Source: Betaproteobacteria bacterium
GTDB taxonomy: Bacteria; Pseudomonadota; Gammaproteobacteria; Burkholderiales; Burkholderiaceae_C
Assembly: GCA_947448675.1 (NCBI GenBank)
Contig: CANFOR010000173.1
Coordinates: 1-6,030, forward strand
Direction: 5' to 3'
DNA: 6,030 nucleotides
The notes beneath the pieces are model-generated. The model was not told the DNA's origin. It ran no database searches and worked only from the letters and a program-made list of their open reading frames with translations. A program made the translations under genes and the position numbers. Numbering within the stretch: position 1 is the stretch's first letter; each line of letters starts with the position of its first letter. This document shows positions 1 through 5,523 of the stretch, piece after piece.

Positions 1-1
1 G

Positions 2-157
2 ATTAACAGCCTGATGAGCTGGTTTGACGATGTGCAAAAACTTGCACCCGAAACTGCCATGCAGCTCATGGGTATGGGCGCGACCGTGACCAAGGTGCTT
101 GAGTTCAAAGATCGTCTCACGGGAAAGGCCCCCGGCAAATCCACCAAGAAGGCATAA
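2..157 (+). CDS. Probable GbsR/MarR-family transcriptional regulator, C-terminal fragment (5' end outside window)
   Basis: An open frame enters at base 2 and ends at the TAA at 155-157, giving the last 51 residues of a protein. The fragment begins INSLMSWFDDVQKL, continues with a Met-rich stretch (MQLMGMG) and the segment VTKVLEFKDRLTGK, and ends in a Lys-rich tail (KSTKKA). The helical 'WFDDV...LEFKDRL' pattern resembles the C-terminal helix of GbsR/MarR-type winged-helix regulators that sit before CIO-type cydAB genes in related betaproteobacteria. This is recall of family style, because the DNA-binding domain lies outside the window. The stop is 5 nt before the cydA ATG, so the two are almost certainly co-transcribed. 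A role as local regulator of the oxidase is inference. That the frame is a real gene end is much surer than the family name. Confidence 0.55.
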   Translation: MNSLMSWFDDVQKLAPETAMQLMGMGATVTKVLEFKDRLTGKAPGKSTKKA

Positions 158-162
158 ACACC
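148..162 (+). promoter_or_regulatory. Ribosome binding site of cydA, inside the end of the upstream gene
   Basis: The purine-rich AGAAGG-like stretch near 147-152 lies about 10 nt before the ATG at 163 and overlaps the last codons of the upstream regulator. There is no room for a separate promoter between the two genes. cydA is therefore probably expressed from a promoter upstream of, or within, the regulator gene. Confidence 0.5.
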
Positions 163-1521
163 ATGGACACCCTCATCCTTTCGCGCATGCAGTTTGCGGT
201 CAACATCAGCTTTCATATCCTGTTCCCAACCATCACGATTGCGCTGTGCTGGTTTTTGTTGTTCTTCCGAGTGCGCTTTATGCAAACCAAGGACTCTGCT
301 TGGGACGAGGCCCACTATTTTTGGACCAAGGTGTTTGCGCTGACTTTTGCATTAGGCGTGGTCTCGGGCATAGTCATGAGCTTTCAATTCGGTACCAATT
401 GGCCGGGCTTCATGCAAAAAACTGGCAACATCGCCGGCCCCCTGCTGGGTTATGAAGTGCTGACCGCTTTCTTTCTCGAGGCTACCTTCCTGGGTATCAT
501 GTTGTTCGGGCGTGGGCGGGTTTCTGAACGCATCCACCTGGCTGCCACGGCCCTGGTGGCCTTTGGCACCACCATGTCGGCCTTCTGGATATTGGCACTC
601 AACTCCTGGATGCAAACGCCTGCGGGTTATGAAATCGTGCTGGGGCAGTTTCACGTCAAAAGCTGGTTCGATGTGGTGTTTAACCCATCGTTTCCCTATC
701 GGTTCAGCCATGTCTTGCTGGCCTCCACTTTGACGGCGTCCTTCTTCATAGCGGGTCTGTCGGCATGGCAACTCATCAAGGGTAGCTCCACCGCTGGCAC
801 GCACAAGGCCATGCGCACTGCCATCATTGCAGCCGCCATTGCCATACCGCTGCAATTTGTGGTGGGAGACGCGCATGGCCTGAGCACGCGCAAACATCAG
901 CCCGCCAAGATCGCAGCCATTGAAGCCATTTGGCAGACCGAAAAAGGCGCGGCACTCACCTTGCTGGGCTGGCCCGATGAAAAGCAGGGCAAGACTCTGT
1001 ACGCCGTGCAAGTGCCCAAGCTGGGCAGCTTGATCCTGGCACACGATGCCAATGCAGAAATCCAAGGCCTTGACGCATTCGAAGGAGCCCACCCGCCAGT
1101 AGCGCCCGTGTTCTGGGGTTTCCGCGTGATGGTAGGCATAGGTAGCCTGATGCTGCTTGTGGCCTGGGCCAGCGCGTGGATGCTGTGGCACAGACGCGGT
1201 GATGTCGCTACCCTGCCCCGCACCCTGCTCTGCGGTTTGAGCGCCATGAGCCTGTCGGGCTGGCTGGCTACCTTGGCGGGCTGGTACGTGACCGAGATTG
1301 GCCGCCAGCCGTACATCGTGTACGGCCTGGTCAAAACCAGTGAAGTGGCCACGCATATCGCGCCCACAAATGTAGCGATTACGCTCAGCGCCTATGTGCT
1401 GGTTTATGGCCTTCTCCTGGTGACTTATGTAGGCGTGCTCAAGTACATGGCAGAAAACCCGGTCTCACACGCACCTCTGGCGCCACGGGTGAAATTTCCC
1501 ACAGCGAAGGAGGCCATATGA
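163..1521 (+). CDS. cydA: Cytochrome bd-type (cyanide-insensitive type) ubiquinol oxidase subunit I
   Basis: This is subunit I of a bd-type quinol oxidase, a cytoplasmic-membrane enzyme that oxidises quinol and reduces O2 to water without pumping protons. The 452 residues show nine hydrophobic segments (about 12-35, 53-75, 94-116, 125-147, 184-204, 217-236, 319-342, 353-377, 404-426). Residues matching the known E. coli CydA sites are visible: H18 (H19, heme ligand), E98 and E106 (E99, E107), H183 (H186, b558 ligand), K249 and E254 in HQPAKIAAIE (K252, E257 of the quinol site), R321 and M323 in FWGFRVMVG (R391, M393), and a GRQP motif at 380-383. At 452 residues against about 520 in E. coli, the protein lacks the long Q-loop insertion, as in CioA proteins. 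GRQP is followed by Tyr384, where E. coli CydA has Trp. The gene overlaps cydB by 4 nt. An alternative symbol is cioA; sensitivity to cyanide cannot be read from sequence. Confidence 0.95.
   Translation: MDTLILSRMQFAVNISFHILFPTITIALCWFLLFFRVRFMQTKDSAWDEAHYFWTKVFALTFALGVVSGIVMSFQFGTNWPGFMQKTGNIAGPLLGYEVLTAFFLEATFLGIMLFGRGRVSERIHLAATALVAFGTTMSAFWILALNSWMQTPAGYEIVLGQFHVKSWFDVVFNPSFPYRFSHVLLASTLTASFFIAGLSAWQLIKGSSTAGTHKAMRTAIIAAAIAIPLQFVVGDAHGLSTRKHQPAKIAAIEAIWQTEKGAALTLLGWPDEKQGKTLYAVQVPKLGSLILAHDANAEIQGLDAFEGAHPPVAPVFWGFRVMVGIGSLMLLVAWASAWMLWHRRGDVATLPRTLLCGLSAMSLSGWLATLAGWYVTEIGRQPYIVYGLVKTSEVATHIAPTNVAITLSAYVLVYGLLLVTYVGVLKYMAENPVSHAPLAPRVKFPTAKEAI
1507..1513 (+). promoter_or_regulatory. Strong Shine-Dalgarno sequence for cydB
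   Basis: AAGGAGG lies inside the last codons of cydA, 4 nt before the cydB ATG at 1518. It is a near-perfect anti-16S match and fixes this start. Together with the ATGA overlap (1518-1521), it suggests translational coupling that keeps the two subunits in step. Confidence 0.8.
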
Positions 1522-2558
1522 ACATCAGCTGGAGCACCTTGCTGCCCTTGATCTTCATGGCTGTGATGGGCCTGGCCCTGCTGGTCTATGTGATTTTGGA
1601 CGGCTACGATCTCGGCGTGGGCCTCCTGTTGCCCCTGGCTGATGAGGCCCACAAAGACATGATGATCGCCAGCATCGGCCCGTTTTGGGATGCCAACGAA
1701 ACCTGGCTGGTGCTGGGAGTGGGCGTGCTGCTCGTGGCCTTTCCGATGGCGCATGGCATTGTCTTGCAGGCTCTTTATTTGCCCGTGGCAGTGATGCTGA
1801 TTGGTTTGATCCTGCGCGGCGTGGCTTTTGACTTTCGGGTCAAAGCACCGCTGCAATACAAAATTTTTTGGAACCGTGCTTTCTTCATCGGCTCGCTGCT
1901 GGCAAGCGCCGCCCAGGGCTGGATGCTGGGGAGCTACATCACGGGTTTCGATTCTCACTGGCTTGGCCTGGCTTTCAGCCTGGGCATTGCCGCCACCTTG
2001 CCTGCGGCCTACGTGTTGCTGGGCGCAGGCTGGCTCATCATGAAGACAGACGGCCTCTTGCAAGAACTGGCGGTAGCCTGCGCGCGCCGTGTGATCTGGC
2101 CCATGGGCATGGCCTTGGTGGCCATCTCCCTGGCCACGCCATTGGTCAACCCAGAGGTCGTAGGCAAATGGTTTGGTGCGCCCCAGCTATTCTTGCTGGC
2201 ACCCGTGCCCCTGTGCTGTGCCCTGGCTTTCTTTGCCATTCGGCACGTAGTGCACAACCCACATCTGGTGCGCGCGGGATACGGTTGGATCGTTTTCGTA
2301 GCCACCGTGCTGATCTTTGTGCTGGCGTTTTTGGGCCTGGCCTACAGCATCTACCCCGACATCGTGATCGGCCGCATGACAGTCTGGGACGCAGCCGTGT
2401 CCACCGAAGCCCTCCAGGTGCTGCTGGTGGGCGTGGCCATCACCCTGCCCGCGATTGCAGGCTATACGGTCTTTATGTACCGCGTTTTCTGGGGACGGGC
2501 AGTGGCTTTGTCGTACGGGTCATCTGCCGATGACAACGCACAAACCAAGCCGCACTAA
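1518..2558 (+). CDS. cydB: Cytochrome bd-type ubiquinol oxidase subunit II
   Basis: Subunit II of the bd oxidase pairs with CydA in the cytoplasmic membrane and stabilises the heme-bearing subunit. The 346 residues contain family landmarks in order: DGYDLGVG (28-35) after the first membrane helix, GPFWDANETWLVLGVG (54-69), RGVAFDFR (100-107), GAGWLIMKTDG (169-179), the YSIYPDIV segment (276-283), and VFMYRVFWGRA near the C-terminus (318-328). About nine hydrophobic segments can be traced, as expected. Length is slightly below the E. coli protein (about 380) and is in the CIO-type range. The ATG start is supported by AAGGAGG just upstream and by the 4-nt overlap with cydA. The gene ends 15 nt before the convergent neighbour, so no cydX-type small subunit gene follows. 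An alternative symbol is cioB. Confidence 0.95.
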   Translation: MNISWSTLLPLIFMAVMGLALLVYVILDGYDLGVGLLLPLADEAHKDMMIASIGPFWDANETWLVLGVGVLLVAFPMAHGIVLQALYLPVAVMLIGLILRGVAFDFRVKAPLQYKIFWNRAFFIGSLLASAAQGWMLGSYITGFDSHWLGLAFSLGIAATLPAAYVLLGAGWLIMKTDGLLQELAVACARRVIWPMGMALVAISLATPLVNPEVVGKWFGAPQLFLLAPVPLCCALAFFAIRHVVHNPHLVRAGYGWIVFVATVLIFVLAFLGLAYSIYPDIVIGRMTVWDAAVSTEALQVLLVGVAITLPAIAGYTVFMYRVFWGRAVALSYGSSADDNAQTKPH

Positions 2559-2573
2559 AGCAGCGTTACAGGC

Positions 2574-3539
2574 TTACAACGCCAGCCGCGCCCGCGCCTG
2601 CGCATACTCCCGCTTGAGTTTTGCAATCATCTCGGCTGCGCTGGTGATTTCTTTGACCGCGCCAATGCCTTGGCCGCAGCCCCAGATGTCTTTCCAAGCT
2701 TTGGCGGAGTTGCTGCCCTCGCCGGTGGCGAAGTTCATTTTGCTGGGGTCGCTCTCGGGCAGGTGGTCTGGGTCCATACCGGCGTTTTGAATGCTGCCTT
2801 TGAGGTAGTTGCCGTGGATACCGGTGTAGAAGTTGCTGTAGACAATGTCGTCGGAGTTGCTGGCAACGATCATCTCTTTGTAGCCCTCGACCGCGCGCGC
2901 CTCGTGCGTGGCGATGAAGGCCGAGCCAATGTAGGCAAAGTCTGCACCCATGGCCTGCGCAGCCAGTACCGCGCCGCCGGAGGCGATGGAGCCACTGAGC
3001 GCCACTGGGCCGTCAAACCACTCGCGGATCTCTTGAATCATCGCAAACGGACTCTTCACGCTGGCGTGGCCGCCTGCGCCTGCAGCCACGGGGATCAAGC
3101 CATTGGCACCCTTCTCGATCGCCTTGTGCGCAAACACATTGGTAATCACGTCGTGCAGGGTGATGCCGCCCCAGGCTTGCACGCCTTTGTTGACGTCTTC
3201 GCGCGCGCCCAGGCTGGTGATGACGATGGGCACTTTGTACTTCTCACACACCTGCATGTCGTGCTCCAGGCGGTCATTGCTTTTGTGCACGATCTGGTTG
3301 ATGGCAAAAGGCGCGGCTTTGGCCTCAGGATGGGCGCGGTCGTGCGCGGCCAGGGCCTCGGTAATTTCGGCCAGCCATTCGTCGAGCTGCGCGGCCGGGC
3401 GGGCGTTGAGCGCAGGCATGGAGCCAACCACGCCGTTGATGCATTGGGCGATCACCAGCTTGGGGTTGCTGATGATGAACAGCGGGCTGCCAATCACGGG
3501 AAAGGGCAGGTTTTGCAAAATGGGTGGCAGCTTAGACAT
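2574..3539 (-). CDS. NAD(P)H-dependent flavin oxidoreductase / nitronate monooxygenase family protein
   Basis: This 321-residue protein has the FMN-binding TIM-barrel pattern of the nitronate monooxygenase (formerly 2-nitropropane dioxygenase) family. Visible motifs are an N-terminal PVIGSPLFIISNPKLV strand (14-29), the GVVGSMPALNAR loop (36-47), AGAGGHA (153-159) with H158 at the usual catalytic His position, GSIASGG (183-189), and GADFAYIGSAFIAT (198-211), which matches the FMN phosphate-binding end of the barrel. The C-terminal WGCGQGIG (286-293) also fits. Family members oxidise alkyl nitronates with FMN and O2, and relatives include enoyl-ACP reductase FabK and NADH:quinone reductases, so the true substrate is uncertain. 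The ATG has an AAGGTG site 6 nt upstream. It lies 39 nt downstream of an acyl-CoA dehydrogenase on the same strand, probably in one operon, which hints at a role near acyl-CoA metabolism or detoxification (inference). Confidence 0.88.
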   Translation of the reverse strand: MSKLPPILQNLPFPVIGSPLFIISNPKLVIAQCINGVVGSMPALNARPAAQLDEWLAEITEALAAHDRAHPEAKAAPFAINQIVHKSNDRLEHDMQVCEKYKVPIVITSLGAREDVNKGVQAWGGITLHDVITNVFAHKAIEKGANGLIPVAAGAGGHASVKSPFAMIQEIREWFDGPVALSGSIASGGAVLAAQAMGADFAYIGSAFIATHEARAVEGYKEMIVASNSDDIVYSNFYTGIHGNYLKGSIQNAGMDPDHLPESDPSKMNFATGEGSNSAKAWKDIWGCGQGIGAVKEITSAAEMIAKLKREYAQARARLAL

Positions 3540-3578
3540 GAAACACCTTTACACGGGTTGATGAGAGGTAAAAATTGT

Positions 3579-5369
3579 TTAAAAGGCTTCTAAAGCCAAA
3601 CCGTTGACGCTGCCCGCGCCGTCCACGATGCTGTCGCGCAGGCCCGGCGCTTTGCACAGCAGGTGGTCGGCGTAAAAGCGCGCGGTGGTGATTTTGGCTT
3701 GCATAAAGGCCGCATCTTCGCCCTGGGTCAGCAGGCCTTGCGCCACCAAGAGCGAGCGCGCCATTTGCCAACCGGCCATCACATTGCCAGCCAGCATCAG
3801 GTAGGGCACGCTGCCGGCAAACACCGCATTGGGACTGGCTTTGGTGTTGCCTGCCACGAAGTCGATGACCTCGACCAAAGCTAAGCGCGCGGCCTTAAGG
3901 CGTTTCAAAACAGCCAGCGCATCGGGCGTAGCACTAACCTGCAAAGCCGCCTCGGTGCCTTCGATCTGCGCCACGATGGCTTTGGCGGTTTGCCCACCGT
4001 CGCGTGCAGTTTTGCGGCCCACGAGGTCATTGGCCTGGATGGCTGTGGTGCCTTCGTAGATGGTCAAAATTTTGGCGTCGCGGTAGTACTGGGCCGCGCC
4101 AGTCTCTTCGATGAAGCCCATGCCGCCGTGCACCTGCACGCCCAGGGAGGTGACCTCCAAACTCATCTCGGTGCTATAGCCCTTGACCAAGGGCACCATG
4201 AACTCATAAAAAGCCTGGTTCTGCTTGCGCGTGTCGGCGTCGGGGTGGTGGTGGGCCGCGTCGTAGGCCGCCGCAGCGGCCGTGGCCATGGCGCGGCAGC
4301 CCTCGGTGTAGGCGCGCATGGTCATCAGCATGCGCTTCACATCCGGGTGGTGGATGATGGGCGCACTGGTGTTCATGCTGCCGTCCACCGGCCGGCTTTG
4401 CACGCGGTCTTTGGCAAACTGCACAGCCTTTTGGTAGGCGCGCTCTGCCACCGCAATGCCCTGCATGCCCACGGCGTAGCGCGCGGCATTCATCATGATG
4501 AACATGTACTCTAGGCCGCGGTTTTCTTGGCCCACCAAGTAGCCCACAGCGCCACCGTGGTCACCGTATTGCAGCACGGCAGTCGGCGATGCTTTGATGC
4601 CCATTTTGTGTTCGATGCTGACGCAATGCACGTCGTTGCGCGCCCTCAGGCTGCCGTCTTTGCCCACCATGAACTTGGGCACCACAAACAGGCTAATACC
4701 CTTCACACCCTCGGGCGCGCCCTGCACGCGAGCCAGCACCAGGTGGACGATGTTCTCCGCCATGTCGTGCTCACCATAGGTGATGAAAATCTTGGTACCA
4801 AAAATTTTGTAGCTGCCATCGGCCAGTGGCTCGGCGCGGGTGCGCACCAGGGCCAGGTCGCTGCCCGCCTGCGGCTCGGTCAAGTTCATGGTCCCCGTCC
4901 ATTGGCCGCTGACCAGCTTTTCAAGGTAGACGGCCTTGAGCTCATCGCTGCCTGCCGTCAACAAGGCTTCAATCGCGCCGTCGCTTAGCAGCGGGCACAG
5001 CGCAAAACTCATGTTGGCCGAGTTGAGCATTTCGCCGCAGGCCGCACCAATGGTCTTGGGCAGGCCTTGGCCGCCCACATCGGTCGGGTGCTGCAAACCC
5101 TGCCAGCCGCCATCGGCGTACTGCTTAAACGCCTCTTTAAAGCCCGGTGTGGTGGTAACGACGCCGTCTTTCCAGCTCGAAGGGTTTTTGTCACCCTCCC
5201 AATTGAGCGGGGCCACCACCGCTTCGTTGAACTTGGCGCATTCTTCGAGCACCGCCTGCGCAGTCTCCAAGCCCGCATCTTCAAAGCCAGGCAGCTGGGC
5301 GATAGCGTCGATGTTGGCAAGGTGCTGAATGCCAAACAGCATGTCTTTAACGGGGGCTTTGTAGCTCAT
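3579..5369 (-). CDS. Acyl-CoA dehydrogenase, long (596-residue) type with extra C-terminal domain
   Basis: This FAD enzyme makes the first alpha,beta double bond in an acyl-CoA thioester and passes electrons to ETF. It is probably cytoplasmic. The domain order is an N-terminal helical domain (about 35-155) and a middle beta domain opened by MNLTEPQAGSDLALVRT (161-177) and continuing through KIFGTKIFITYGEHD (188-202). Next comes the C-terminal helical domain with VQVHGGMGFIEE (411-422) and DAKILTIYEGTTAIQ (431-445), where E439 is the expected catalytic base. An additional C-terminal extension runs from about 460 to 596. At about 600 residues it belongs to the long FadE5/DmdC-like branch, not the 380-residue short- or medium-chain type. 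The N-terminus MSYKAPVKDMLFGI is typical of this branch, which includes 3-methylmercaptopropionyl-CoA dehydrogenase. Sequence alone does not fix chain length or a DMSP role. An AGGAGA site lies 6 nt before the ATG. The neighbouring etfA supplies its electron acceptor. Confidence 0.93.
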   Translation of the reverse strand: MSYKAPVKDMLFGIQHLANIDAIAQLPGFEDAGLETAQAVLEECAKFNEAVVAPLNWEGDKNPSSWKDGVVTTTPGFKEAFKQYADGGWQGLQHPTDVGGQGLPKTIGAACGEMLNSANMSFALCPLLSDGAIEALLTAGSDELKAVYLEKLVSGQWTGTMNLTEPQAGSDLALVRTRAEPLADGSYKIFGTKIFITYGEHDMAENIVHLVLARVQGAPEGVKGISLFVVPKFMVGKDGSLRARNDVHCVSIEHKMGIKASPTAVLQYGDHGGAVGYLVGQENRGLEYMFIMMNAARYAVGMQGIAVAERAYQKAVQFAKDRVQSRPVDGSMNTSAPIIHHPDVKRMLMTMRAYTEGCRAMATAAAAAYDAAHHHPDADTRKQNQAFYEFMVPLVKGYSTEMSLEVTSLGVQVHGGMGFIEETGAAQYYRDAKILTIYEGTTAIQANDLVGRKTARDGGQTAKAIVAQIEGTEAALQVSATPDALAVLKRLKAARLALVEVIDFVAGNTKASPNAVFAGSVPYLMLAGNVMAGWQMARSLLVAQGLLTQGEDAAFMQAKITTARFYADHLLCKAPGLRDSIVDGAGSVNGLALEAF

Positions 5370-5375
5370 GGGTGT

Positions 5376-5381
5376 CTCCTA
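5376..5381 (-). promoter_or_regulatory. Ribosome binding site of the acyl-CoA dehydrogenase gene
   Basis: On the minus strand, AGGAGA lies about 6 nt before the ATG at 5369. It is the best ribosome binding match near the start and supports the MSYKAPVKD N-terminus. Confidence 0.7.
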
Positions 5382-5410
5382 AAAATACCAAACTGCTGAA
5401 TAGCCGGACG

Positions 5411-5512
5411 CAAAGGGCGCAAAAACTCGCAAAGGACGCGAAAGAACAGCCGAGCCAAAAACCAAATTTGGTTTTTACTTTTGTATCCTTCACGTCGTTT
5501 TTGCGTCCTTGT
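5411..5512. repeat. About 100-nt imperfect inverted repeat made of GCAAAGG/GGACGC words
   Basis: Two arm pairs share nearly the same centre, at about 5461. The outer pair is 5413-5426 with 5497-5510, where AAGGGCGCAAAAAC faces AAGGACGCAAAAAC on the other strand (13 of 14 match). The inner pair is 5429-5444 with 5478-5493 (11 of 16 match). The left arm also contains a direct repeat: CGCAAAGGGCGC at 5409-5420 and CGCAAAGGACGC at 5428-5439, spaced 19 nt. A transcript of either strand could fold into a long interrupted hairpin. The arrangement resembles a dispersed intergenic repeat or small non-autonomous element, but that is inference. No target-site duplication was identified. Confidence 0.65.
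5457..5476. repeat. Perfect 20-bp palindrome (half-site AAAAACCAAA)
   Basis: The bases read AAAAACCAAA followed directly by its reverse complement TTTGGTTTTT. As RNA, either strand gives an 8-bp stem with an AAUU loop ending in a U5 run. That is a weak, AT-rich terminator-like shape usable in both directions. As DNA, it could be a symmetrical protein-binding site. It sits inside the larger inverted repeat but is centred about 5 nt to the right of that repeat's axis. The stem has only two GC pairs per half, so efficient termination is doubtful. Confidence 0.6.
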
Positions 5513-5523
5513 CTCCGAATTTT

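Larger units (their letters stand above)
5370..5523. other. Intergenic spacer between etfA and the acyl-CoA dehydrogenase gene
   Basis: This 154-nt non-coding stretch is the longest in the window. It holds the acyl-CoA dehydrogenase ribosome binding site at its left end and a large imperfect inverted repeat with a perfect palindrome across most of the rest. No convincing -35/-10 pair stands out on the minus strand: a TATTCA near 5396-5401 has only weak -35 partners. I therefore do not call a promoter. A promoter here is possible, because the spacer separates two genes that would otherwise be an operon. Confidence 0.7.

Noticed and set aside
352..1356. A 334-residue open frame antisense to cydA
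   Set aside because: It lies wholly opposite a well-conserved cydA, its translation is rich in Gln, His, Gly and Ala with no recognisable motif, and it has no good ribosome binding site. It is a codon-bias shadow.
1425..2063. A 212-residue minus-strand frame across the cydA/cydB junction
   Set aside because: It is Gln/His-rich and covers the overlap and conserved motifs of two real genes. It is a shadow.
3540..3578. The 39-nt gap between the acyl-CoA dehydrogenase and nitronate monooxygenase-like genes, checked for a promoter or terminator
   Set aside because: Only a ribosome binding site (AAGGTG on the minus strand) is apparent. There is no hairpin or paired promoter boxes.
2670..3593. A 307-residue open frame antisense to the nitronate monooxygenase-like gene
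   Set aside because: It is a complementary shadow of a conserved enzyme, with low-complexity Val/Gly/His/Ala composition and no family motifs. The minus-strand frame carries all the motifs.
4235..4272. A His-rich patch (AAHHHPDAD, residues 371-379) in the acyl-CoA dehydrogenase, considered as a metal site
   Set aside because: It falls in a variable surface loop between helices where Ala/His/Pro/Asp-rich sequence is common in this branch. There is no second ligand cluster to support metal binding.
3990..4988. Two long plus-strand frames (3990-4514 and 4527-4988) opposite the acyl-CoA dehydrogenase
   Set aside because: Both are His/Ala/Val-rich shadows of the conserved minus-strand gene, without motifs or ribosome binding sites.
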